DNA of 64,000 bases from Laguncularia racemosa. Its lineage: Eukaryota > Streptophyta > Magnoliopsida > Myrtales > Combretaceae. Where the stretch lies: the NCBI GenBank assembly GCA_037954665.1, contig JBBMOL010000037.1, forward strand, positions 2,046,001 through 2,110,000, given 5' to 3'. The notes below the pieces were generated by a model. The model made no database searches. It had not been told where the DNA came from and worked only from the letters and a program-made list of their open reading frames with translations. Each line of letters starts with the position of its first letter. The stretch's first letter is position 1. The translations under genes and the position numbers were made by a program. Positions 36,861 to 48,900 of the stretch are shown here, piece after piece.

Positions 36861-39369
36861 ATGTGCAGCAGAGGACACTGGAGGCCAGCCGAAGATGAGA
36901 AACTCAGGGAGATGGTAATGAAGTATGGTCCTCATAATTGGAATTCTATTGCCCAAAGTCTTCCTGGAAGATCAGGTGCTTTTTTATTACCAGTTTTTAT
37001 TATAATTATCCTTTTCTTTTTCTATGGTTAAGCATGATTATATATATATATATTCTGCAACGTGGTTAATGGAAGAAAATTAATCACGATGCAGAAAAAC
37101 TTTATATAAATATGGCATATTGCGTTTATGGACTAGTGTTGCTATTTTCTGGTGACAGTCTCATTCGTCTATTGATATTTGTCTTTTCGTCTATATAAAA
37201 TCCACTGGCTTGCTGATAGAATACGCCCGATCTTGCTGGCTAGGGCAACTAACTTTATATATATATATATATAATATAGATATGCACGTACATGCCGTGT
37301 TTTTATTAGACATTTCCAATAGGTTTATTGCAAATCCAAGATTAGGAAAAGTTTAGGCCACGCAAAATTGAATGAATTCAACTTATTACGTTACGCAAAA
37401 TGGCAGCCGAAAATCCAAGAAGAAAAAAGCAAGTAAATTTTTTCATTTCCCTACTCATAGAATTACCACGGAATATATCAATAAATTTCCAAAAACACGT
37501 ATTAAGATATCATAAAAGGAAATCTATTTACCGTTATATATATACTTAGTTTTCCATAACTTCAGATCAGACCAAGAATGGCAAAGAAATCAAGCCTACA
37601 CTTCACAACAAAAAAGTATTAATACATGTACATATACATAAGCTACTAGCCCACCGATTTGCAAATATATATGCATAGTACATATTAATATTGCAGTCGA
37701 GCCAAGCATGATTCTATAATAATAAAACTTAAGGATATAGACCTAAAAGGTTCGATTAAGACCCCTCTAAGTGCAATTATGTATCATAATTTTTTTATCC
37801 TTAAGTTTGTAATCATGGAAATTTTGAAACATAATAAATATAATGAATAGTATTCTTGTCGTTAAAAAATGATTTTTTAATTTTCATTTTTTTAAAAAGG
37901 GTACAAATAAATAAATATACTCAATAAAAATATATAATAAATTTGCATATTTAACTCGGAGAAATTCTCCAATATATTATTGATTACAGGGAAGAGCTGT
38001 AGGTTAAGATGGTTCAATCAATTGGATCCGAAAATCAACAGAAACCCTTTTACAGAAGAGGAAGAAGAAAGACTTGTTGCTTTACATCGCATCCATGGAA
38101 ATAGATGGTCGGTTATAGCGAGGGTATTTCCGGGTCGAACCGATAATGCGGTGAAGAACCATTGGCATGTGATGATGGCTAGAAGATACAGAGAGCGGTT
38201 TAACAATAATCTTGATGTTAGAAGGACTAATTCATCCTCTTGCCCTAGAGTAGAAGAGTGCAGCAACATGCACATGTTGGAATTGGATGATCATCGGCTC
38301 TCCAATATGTTCTGCTCCGGTTTACAAAGTCACTACATCCGTCCGCTTGAAGGTAATTAACCCATCCAAAATATTGATAAAAATGGATAATTACAAATTC
38401 ACTCTCTAACGACTTGTGAAGACTCGAAAGCATGTCGCCTCCTTTTATTAAGTTTAGGGTCTATCCATCTGCACTTGACTAATGATTTTAGAGATTTATT
38501 TGTGATTTACCCAAAATATTATCATTTCCTCTAAGAATCTATTGCTATTATAAATAGGCAACACTCCAAGAATCGTTCATAAATCGCACTAATTTATAGT
38601 TGTAATTTTTATTATTTCTTCTCAAGTGATTACTACCGTATTATATATATTTTCTTTTTCGTATATTTTTAATCTCATCGTCTAGGAATTTTTTTTTTTT
38701 TTTTAAAAGGGTGATGTTCTTTTATATATCATATTTTCAGATCTAAGAAGATCTAATGAAAAATCATGTCTCTAATATACTTTTAGTCAATGAAAATTCA
38801 GGATGCATCAATAAGTTGTTGACATAATAATATCTATAATGGCTAGAAGTAATACATCGAAGAGATCATCGAATATATAATGATGTTAACTAGAACGTGT
38901 GAAGACAGGAGGTGATGGCAAGTGACAACAAGAATCAGACTAGTCGCGGAGGCTTAGGGAAAAATGTCCATTTAAATTATTAATAGAAAAAAATAAAAAA
39001 GAAACCACTTTTGGTTACTACTATGACATCATTTAACAATTACAACTAACTAAAATGTAGAAGATTACAAGACAGTCTGCTACACAAACCGACCATTATT
39101 TTTCAATCTTACCAACTCATGGTTTTCTCGCACTCTGATAAATCACTCTTATGCATGACACTGTTGATGGCATTGTTGCAGATAAGGCAGTTAAGCCTGT
39201 GGAATTCTATGACTTTCTCAATGTCCATACTGAAACAACCAAAAGTGAGGTAATAGATCAAGCCAGAACGGAGGATGAGGAAGTGGATCAAGCAGCCATA
39301 AACGAACAAAAACTTGGAACAAGCACTCCCTATTTTGATTTCCTGTCACTTGGAAGCCGAATTTCGTAG
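36861..39369 (+). CDS. R2R3-MYB transcription factor, MYB52/54-like (three exons)
   Basis: Exons are 36861-36975, 37990-38352 and 39182-39369, giving 221 residues; introns are 1,014 and 829 bases with GT..AG ends, both phase 1. The start MCSRGHW is typical of this subgroup. R2 carries Trp7, Trp27 and Trp46. R3 has Phe59 in place of the first Trp, then Trp78 and Trp97. 'GRSGKSCRLRWFNQLDP' and 'GRTDNAVKNHWHV' are the DNA-contacting helices. Exon 3 encodes 'VEFYDFL' (residues 166-172) and 'YFDFL' (210-214), short motifs typical of MYB52/54 proteins and confirming the splice choice. Family members are nuclear activators linked to secondary wall and seed mucilage programmes and to ABA response; the exact role here is inferred. 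A read-through form ending at 38360 would lack the C-terminal motifs. Confidence 0.9.
36976..37989 (+). other. MYB intron 1
   Basis: The donor GTGCTT and acceptor TTACAG split the Gly codon of 'GRSG', the usual first intron position in R2R3-MYB genes of this group. The interior is AT-rich, with a short AT repeat at 37259-37272. No other gene. Confidence 0.88.
38353..39181 (+). other. MYB intron 2
   Basis: The donor GTAATT and acceptor GTTGCAG join 'RPLE' to 'DKAVKPVEFYDFL' in phase. If retained, translation stops two codons past the donor. Poly(T) lies at 38687-38704. No other feature. Confidence 0.8.
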
Positions 39370-41179
39370 CAATTTCTAGGATACTACTGGATAGAGATTT
39401 CAAAAGTTCTTTATCATAGATATATGAACCGTTATCTATAGAAATTGACCCATATGTAACTTGGCAGAAGATGTCAAGCTTTCCATGGATACATACATGT
39501 AGATCATTACATACGTGGTAGTGATATATGTAACATGGTTTTCTATCAAATGTGCTTTTGTTTCACAACTTATAGGAGTGATTTATCAACACTAAAACAC
39601 TTAATCACTTACCATATAGATAAGATGGAAGGGAAAATGGGAGATTACTCCATTCGCCACTTTTGACTCATCGTATACAGTTATCTATCATTTCCCTATC
39701 TATATATATGTATGTGTATGTGTATGTGTATTTATGTATATATATGTATAGACGGAGAAGTTTATTAAATTTGAGGATTAGTATAACTAGGAGCTTACAC
39801 ATACTTTGAGTATATATATAATTTATCATATAAATTTTAAATTTAGCAAATATAACACCAAAATTATTCTCTGCTAACTTCCTTACTAACCTTCATGAGA
39901 CAATTAATTACCATGTGGACAAAAAAATTTATTGAGCCCACCATTTATCACTTTAGAAACAAATATAATGTGAAATACAAATAATACTTCCCAATCTTTA
40001 CAAAAGTATATATAGATTCTGAGTTACATCCCAATTAACATTGAATCGCAATAGGTGTATTTAGGGCAATCTATATGATTAATAAATAAAAGGGGTGGTT
40101 TTAGGTTTTTATAAATAGAAATATCAAAATAAAAGGATTTTTATGTTTTTGGTGTTTAAATGTGTGAATAAACAAAAAAAGATATGAATGATTAGATAAC
40201 TGGATATAACTCACCAATTGTGAAATTGAATTGGGGGTTGATCAATTCTAAAGATTGATATTACTCACAAATACAGAAATAATCAAAAGAGGTTTCAAGA
40301 GTTATTAATACCATACAAAAAAAAAAATCTAGAAACCAAAAATCTACTACAATCAACAAGGTGATTAATAAGAATAATAAAATGAGAGAAATTCTCAAAT
40401 GATACTCAATATGAAAATAGTTTGAATCAATAATGTTCTTTACAGCCAAAAACCTTTATATAGGTTGCCAAATAAATCTTAATTAAGTATGAAAAGGGAA
40501 GTACCATAAATACCATAAAATAATTAAACTAACCAAAAGAATAAAATAAATACAATAAAAACAATTAAATAAAGTGTATGATCAAACTATGTAAAGGAAA
40601 ACAATACAATTCAATAAAGTTAAACCAATGAAGTGAACTAGCTAATTAAAATGATGTGCACAAATATGTGATCGACCGTTGGCCCATTGATTGCCATTAG
40701 CAACTAACTACCCTTCTTCTAGGTTGATGCTTGGTTGATCACTTTCTTCATACGATCAATCAGTTGTCCTCTAAATCTCTAGCATACTTTCAAATATCCC
40801 TGGTCTTCTTGTCTGAGACTATGATCCCATCATAACCAAGCATGGTAATGTGCAAAAGAGACTCAAAACATGTGAGCGATTCTTGTTGCTGATGGTTTTT
40901 GTCCCCTTCACAACTTTAGAACCACATACAGTATATGGCTAGTCATTGTGCTTCTCTTTAATGTTTTGCCTTGGAAGTGCAAGAAAGAGTTACATTTTCT
41001 AATATTGTTGCTATTTCTAGGGCTAAGATTGATAGATAAATATGTTGATGTCTTCTCATAACATCTTTTCAAAGAGATGAAGGAACCAAAGAATGATGGG
41101 TTCCTCACATTTGATACCATTGCAAAACAACCTTGCCACTTGCAAGCAGTAGCATTTACCCCATTGGTAATGTGAATGT
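39370..41179. other. Intergenic, unassigned
   Basis: This holds the MYB 3' untranslated region (end not determinable) and AT-rich DNA. A 'tatgtgtatgtgtatg' simple repeat lies at 39707-39745. No further gene is supported. Confidence 0.5.
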
Positions 41180-41860
41180 GATTGTAGGTGATTCCTAATA
41201 ATCAAACACCAGTGGTCTTGTGATGTCTTATGGGTTATTAGAGCAATATAGAGGAGACAAGCACCATGAGAATTTTACAATGATGAAAGAACTCAGTTGA
41301 CCAATTGTGAAGACATGAACCTTAGGAAGACATTTGTTAGGCTAAGAAGGCGGCAAAAAGATGACAGTATCAATTGGTGCAAATAAAACTATTTTAAGAA
41401 ACCATCAATTAGAAAGAGTTTGATGTTAGACATAACTTTGATGCAATGCACATTCAAAAGAACATATATGATAGTTTGGTTGGGATATTGTTAAATATCA
41501 AGGGTAAGTGTAAAGATACTGATAAGGCAAAACTAACATGACAAGAGATGGGGATCTAGCATGAGCCACATCTTACTGACTAAGAAGGAAGGATTAAGAA
41601 GCCATAGACACATCTACATTGCCCTCTAATCAAGTGAGATAAGTGTATAGATGATAAAAAACATGAAAATCCCAGAAGATTTTGCTTCTAATATATCATC
41701 ATATTTGGGTTAGTCTAAGGCAACATTTAAGAGACTTAAGAGCCACAATGTCATATGTTGCTTCAATGTCTTTAACTATTCATTTTACATGGGTTTCTTT
41801 TTAATGAAATTTATGATGCAATCTACAAAAATGATGAGGTGAATACTAGGTGGGAGAGGT
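41180..41860 (+). pseudogene. Decayed CACTA (En/Spm) TNP2-like transposase fragment
   Basis: With frame jumps the + strand reads 'HNFDAMHIQKNIYDSLVGIL' then 'LNIKGKCKDTDKAKLT' (41431-41538), the hallmark region of plant TNP2-type transposases. Just upstream, 'INWCK.NYFKKPSI' (about 41370-41410) and, downstream, 'MKIPEDFASNIS' (41661-41700) and 'LKSHNV' (41735) keep the family order. Many stops and frame changes are present. No CACTA termini or 3-base duplication could be placed with confidence. The active enzyme would mobilise CACTA elements; this copy is dead. Confidence 0.7.
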
Positions 41861-44800
41861 AGTTAGCAACTTTATGCTTCCCATTTACGACGTAGACTAC
41901 AGGATTGGGTACAAAATTTGCAAGTTTTTCGACATTGACCTAGAATACCAGGTAATATTGCTTTTTATTTACGAATTGATTGCATCATATATCACTAATT
42001 TTATTTTGTACATTTGTTACCTAAAAACATTACACAACTAATAAAAAGGATCATAAGAAACTCTCATTAACCTACAGAATATGCACTAGTCCTTCCCCTA
42101 TCATCAAGAAAGAAGGTACAATCCCGTTTTTCTTGTACATTTAGAATTACAAAGTTATTTATTTTGAAAGATCTTCATTTATTACTAATAATTATTACTA
42201 CTATGCAATTTTCAGAATTTTCATCATGTTGAATTGTTCGAGTATACCAATCACCACTAGGGTAAATCAAGCTGCTGGATCAATAAGTTGGTATAGGACG
42301 TACATGTAAATGAGTTTTCCATTCATTCCACCTACATTTTCCCTTTCATTCAAAGACACTACATATAAGCACGTTGTTTTACTGCGTAAGGGAAGATATT
42401 ATAGAAGCGTGGCTGAAGCCTCAAAGTGCTCATAGCAATGGGCAAGCAAGCAATGCCAAGGTTGAGATTATGACGGGTTACCATGGGCTTAAGTTTGGTC
42501 ATATGGGCGGGTTGGATTATAGTGGACTTGTAAAATCCCATTAAGGCACGTAGGATGCTTCTCCAATAAGCAACCCCCGATACAATGTCGTTGACCAAGC
42601 ATGAGTTAAAGGCCTGGTATAAGCATTTAAAAGTGAAGAAAAAAAAAAAAAGAGTTGATTGAGAAGATGCAACAGTCCGACCAATGACTCACCACAGCCT
42701 GTGTTGCATGGCGCTCAAATGACATGGACACCATATGCACCTTCTAGGCCCCACCTTAGGAGAGGGAGTACTCAGTCCTCTCCGGGATAGGATTTCCCCA
42801 TCTTTTGTATTTTTTATAATGATTTTTGTGGGAAATATGCTAATTATTGTATGAAATATTCACTAAATTTGATTTTATATGTTTGTGAATTTTGCTTATT
42901 GGTGTATATATTTGATTTCTAATTAGTTTTCAAAATTAATTTAAAAAATTCATATTGAAAAGTTGGGCTCAAAAGGATAATAACAGAAATTAAATTAAAC
43001 AAAAACTATATGTATGAATATATCAAAAATTAATAAACAACCTATTGCAATAATCTTTTGGGTGTCTAAGGCCATATATTAGGTCCATTTTTTCTAGTGA
43101 ATAAAAGAAGTGATCCAGTCTTTCAAATCATTTTGATATAAAAACAAGATGCCATTTGTAATCAGGAGTTTTATTGGTTTGTCGACTGATCACGGTCTAT
43201 TTGTTTAAATAAATTGAATTAAGAAAGGGCATTGTTCTTAATTCAATGGAGGTTCTTCATTGAAAACGTAAGACCTCGTATTATCGTTTGCAAACTGGGA
43301 TCGCTGATGTTACAACAACTTGTGTAAGATTATAAACCGTAACCATCGGAAGTTTTGCTAATTTATCAGCAATCGCCTACAAAAGATAAAGACAATTCAC
43401 CGAATCACTTGGTATTTTATGGGGACCCAAATCTTTCAATACAATTGTAATCACTGCTACTGTTGTACTTGTCCTTGCAATTTGCTGTACTTGATTTTCT
43501 TGAAGAAAAGAAAGCCCTTCTCTTTGACTCGAGCTTGGCTAGGAAGAATGTCTTCAAAATTGTTAAGTGGATACCCGAGCAAGTTTGTTAAGATGCTAAA
43601 TAAAATCGTTTTTTTTTTTTTTTACATTTACTAGTTTTTGTGTGTGTGTAATCAATATTTAAAACTGGAAGAATATTTATACTTAAACTCTTAATAAGAA
43701 CTACTTAAAGCTCGTGCATTGCGCAAGTTTCAATTTGAAATATATTTATGTTAGTAAAAATAACATGTCTAGGCAATAGATTATGGTAATTAATTTGTTA
43801 GTAAGTTCATATTCAAAAAATTGCACAACCACAGTTATTTAATTATAAAATATAAAAAATTCTTGTTAATTATGTAAAATATTATAATATTAAATAAAAT
43901 TTATAACCCTTTGAATTATGAGAATACAACATGTGTACTAAAAATTACATCTTTTTATATAAAGTAAAGAGTCATATTATTATAGACTTACTGATTGCTT
44001 CCACTATGTATAGGCAATTTATTTTTGTTGTAGTGAAAAGTAGTATCAATATGGTAGTTTTTTATGAAATAAAATGATATAAAAAGGTAATATCAAAGAG
44101 ATAAACAAAAAAAAAAACAGGAAATTTTTCGAAAATGATATATTAAATGCTGTAAGCAACCATGGAAATCCTTTACTTCCCCAAAAAACGCCCAAGTACA
44201 ATTGCGACTCTTCGCATTATCCATCGAGATGCCTCCTAGCACTATGAGATCACCCACGATTTTAAAGACCCCATTTAGAATTATTGGATAACACTTTAAT
44301 ATTTTAAGGGATTTAAGGACTTTTTTGTTTTATCCATGAAGTCTTTAAAAAAAAAAAATTATTAACGTAAATTAATATTATTTATGGAATCCACAATATA
44401 AAATATACATACAAATTAATACAAAAAATAAAATAAAAAATTAAAAAGATTAGCATTTTGAGATCCTACCTTCTAAGGTTCTTGTCAAAACTCCACAAAG
44501 TTAAGAATCATCTCCAATACTTAAGGACCTAACTTGAGTCCATAAGCATGAAAAAACATGCCAACAACCCCATTGAGGATGGTTTGAGAGGGATCATTTG
44601 ACACGTAAGCGAGTGTGTCTCCAAGTCCATAAAATTTTTTTACTTCATCGACTCGACTCGAGCGCAAATGCATCTCTTGTAGATGTGTTATTGGTAGGCC
44701 ATTTCGATAATTAATTTTTCCATGGTATCTTTAAAAAATATTTCGTAAATGAAGGTCAAATCGCCACTTTATCCAATCAACATTTGATCATGAATACCGA

Positions 44801-45963
44801 TTTATGTGTACCCACTTCTATCCTATACCGTAAAACTTTCATTTTAAATTGGTTATATAAGATTATATGCAATCCTATTTTAAAATGAAGTTATTATGCA
44901 GTAATTTCAGCTTTGAATTGGTTATCAAAACTTTGAGACACTAAAAACATAAACATAGAAATTAAATAACTTGGTAATGGTAGATAGTCCAACAACCGGA
45001 CCTAAGAAATGCCTAATAGCCTCCAGACCATAGTGGAGGCGTCAAATATACTATTTCACTAAGACGTGAGAGTGAGATGTCCAATCCAATGACCCTCCCG
45101 CGTATTGAGAGGTTGCTTAACTTAGGTTACAACTACTGTCTGACTACTACCTAATTCCGAAACCGCCATGTCAACTTGAATTCTTGTGCCCGCTCAACGG
45201 ACTTCACTTCATGAAGCATCCTCCCCAGCCGAAGTTGCCATTTCAATCGTTTAAGGAAAACCAAAGGCGTTTTACCTCCTCAAATGCAGAAAATCTCTCA
45301 ACATGCCAGACAAAATGCCCATTGCGGAGACTTTCCCTCAAAGACTAGGTGCCGCTGGTGGATGAAGGCCAAACAACTGTTGCCCTTTCTTTTGAGGGAA
45401 AAAAAAAAAGGATCATTTAATTATATATATACAAAGTGGCAATAACAAAAACACAAGTATGAAAAGGGTGAGATGAAAACACCAAGTCATAAATGGTACG
45501 CAAAGACGTTTTTAGATAGTAAAACAAAGAGACTTGGATATCAAACTTTACATTTCTAGTTTTACCCCCACAGCTATAGGAAAATTCGAATGCTTGATCG
45601 GAAAAGAAGTAAATAACAACGTTAGACAGAGTATTACACCTGTGAGTCGCTGACTACACTGCATATCATACACAGACGCAAAAGAACTTGTTGTACCTAG
45701 CAAACTGTCTCAAATGTCCGTCAACATCACACCTCGAGACCAATTCTCACCAGAGACATCTTGACAACACAAAACAAGTGACACTTAAATCATCATGCCT
45801 TTATGTGTGAAAATGAAGTGAAGTAGTGCCAAGAGAAAGGTAGCACCCTGCCTCCTACTATGCTCACTAGATCAGCCCTGTGTACCACTTCTCGATCTTC
45901 GTTAAACCACGTCATTGACATTGTAAAGAGAACTAAAAAGATCATACAGAGCACTACAATTAA
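41861..45963. other. Intergenic, unassigned
   Basis: AT-rich DNA with occasional GC-richer islands (42650-42800, 45000-45380). A + strand frame with a hydrophobic stretch at 43420-43500 has no family signature. The last few hundred bases before 45964 should contain the 3' untranslated region of the NRDE2-like gene. No other gene is supported. Confidence 0.45.
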
Positions 45964-48900
45964 TCAAGGAATGGTCTCCTCTTGTAACAGAATCTCATAA
46001 ATATCTGTCCTCAAATTCAATTCTTTATCCCGCATCACCTCCTGCAGATCTGACAGCTCTTTTACAGTTAAGACACTGTTCAGTTTTAGAAAACCATCCA
46101 ACCACAGCTTTTTCGACCTGAAAAATACATTGAAGAACACAGAGTTAGATAGAGATGGCTCAGACAAATTGCTTTGAGCATAGCCTCATATATTCAAGAA
46201 GGCATGACATCCAGACTTTGACCATCAAACAGAAAGCAGCATGACACACACAAGAGGACTCTTCATGGAGAGTCCTATCAGTAGAACCAACCAGTCCATC
46301 ATCTAATAATTGAAATCCCCTTGTAGAAGTCCCCACTCTTCACTGGCTTAATTCCTGTCAGCACTAGCATTTGTAGGCTGCATGAATCTCTGTGTAATTT
46401 CATGAATATAAACAAAAAAGGCTCCCGATTAAGATGCTTGGGAGTATAAATAATCAATAGAGAGGTCCTTTAAGGCATGAAAGAGAGAGAATACAATATA
46501 CGGGAACTTTAAATATACCTAAGGAGAGCTACAAGCTAAATCCTCAAAATAAGAAGAGCTTTATTTTTTAACACGTCATGGTGGTGTGCCAGCACCAGAG
46601 TGGAGCCAATGTGGTTGGTGGTGGAAGGATAGCACATAGCTCAATAGGTAAAATCTCTGTATTTTTTGAATTTTTCTTTTGTTCTCCTTTTTTCTGGTTT
46701 TCTTGTATTTTCTATTAAATTAGCTCACGTGGCAATGCCACGTCGAGGCTTTTGCCATGTGGTCATCCATGTGTGCAAAGCAAGTGGGCACCCCATGCAT
46801 TAGAGTGGGGAAAGAAGCCCAATTTTAAAAATTTAGGGCACTCCACACAATTACGGAAGTTCTCAAGGGTGGTCAACACAATTTACCCAAGAAACAATTA
46901 GGGCCACAATATGGGTCCTACAGATAAAGTCAAAAGGTTCTTGCAAGAGGGAATGCTTTAAAATGCTAAAATGGCATTTTAATGAACTCTACAAGGTCCT
47001 CAAGTTCAAAGATGGTCTAAGAAGGTAAACTACATTGAAAAGGTATTTTAATACTTTAGTTATTGAACTAGTTTCATCAGAGGAAATGTCTGAATTATGT
47101 ACGCTAGAACTAACTAACCAATAAAGGCATGGTAGATGAGTTTGTATAGAAAATCAACCATGTGAAATAAAATATTCCAGCTGTGAGGCAGAAAATTATT
47201 CAATTAACTGGTTGGTTCTTCCCTTACATTCTAAGGTGGTTGGCAGGTCTAGAGATCATTGAATACACAAGGAGCTCTGCTGATGTTCATAAATAAAAGA
47301 CTTAATTCCTTGTAATGTCCTTCAGAATGATATATGTCCAAGAACAATCAAGGACCTGATGAATGAGACTCCTCTTGGGAGTTTCCTTTTTTCATTGTTT
47401 TTTACTACAGCATAAAACAGCCATGGAAAATCTCCACTATTTGCAGTTTGGTTTTATCTGTCCTTTGAAAAGTAAATTATATTTGTTAAGAGACAAAAAA
47501 TGACCATAATGCAGGTAGTTTACTTCAATTGTTTTAAGACTGTTACAACAAAGGTGGCAGAAAATAGAGAGAACCAAAGTAGGTTGAATGGAAAGGGAGG
47601 AACTGAAAATTAAGGTTGTTTGGAGGCAGACATATGGAAAGGAAAAAGTGGGTACTACTATTGTTAAGGATCGAAAGGCACACAAAGTGTCTTAATACCT
47701 ACATGCCATTTTTTATTTTTTGCCTAATTGACTCTCTACTTTTGTATGTCCAAGAATAGTTCACTTCCAAAGGATTGATCTAGAAGTTTAAAAATTTTCA
47801 TGGTAATTTGCATAAGGCTCTATTTCAAATATTGCTAAAGTGATTTTGGAGTACTTTCACAGCATAAATTGGGCATGAATGATACATAAATCCTGCAAGG
47901 ATCACTCAGTCAAGAATATATATATATTTTTTTTTTTGGGGGGGGGGGGATAAGTACTGTTGAGAATATAATTAACAACAATGACCTCCAAAATTATTGC
48001 ACTAACCTTCTTTCCTTTCCAAACAAGGAAGAGAGAAATGCTACTCTCATTTTCAACCCCTCCTGCACTCTCCTCTTAAAAGCCACGCTACCCACCAAAG
48101 ACAAGTTCCAGGGCAAGTCAATGATATGATGAACTTGCCAGTTTCCAGTGATTCTATCCACTAAGAGGCTATTAATCCGAAGATATGAACAGAAAATAAA
48201 TCAACAAGTCTACAATGAAGAAAGGGCTTTTGTTTATCACATGAGGCTCAAACCTCCTCTGAACAGCTAACTGGACTTACTGAAACATAGGATAACATTT
48301 TTTGCTTTCCCTGAAATCAAGATAAAGCCTCCCACCTCCTTGAGATTTTTTTAAATGCCCTTCATCAGAACAACAGTTTGACTAAAGAGCAAATTTAAAA
48401 ATCTGGCTTCTCTGGTAAGCAATAATAACAGAATAAAATCATGACTGCAATTCTGGCAGAACCACTCACCATGGGCATGCATGGATGGCCCGAAAGAAAA
48501 CTCGCCTAGCTGCAGAAGGACGTTGTGCTATATCAATTTCGTAGGCAATGTAGCAGCGCCATAATAGAACTGACATATGCAACTGATCATTTGCCAGTGC
48601 CCTTTCAAAGAGCCCACGTATCCTGTGGTCAGAGCCACCTTTGCAAATCTCAAATGCCAATGCAAATAACCAAACTATCACTGAAGGTCTCCTGAAAGGG
48701 GGGGAAAAGACAAAAATCAAAACTTATTTTCCATTTGCACAGCAATAAATGAGATCTTAATTACCCCAAAAGGGGGGAAATTTTCAGTGAGAACTTGCTT
48801 GGGAAAATCTAGTAAGTCAATGCAATTAAGGGTCTGATTAGATTACCTACTGTGCTAAATAAAAGGATGAAGATGTAACAATTGCCAAGATAGTAACACC

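Noticed and set aside
38018..38433. Antisense frames over MYB exon 2
   Set aside because: Reverse-strand shadows of the conserved MYB coding sequence.
43410..43520. Hydrophobic segment that could be a membrane helix of a small gene
   Set aside because: The frame is short, has no conserved neighbours, and reads as background in the other frames.
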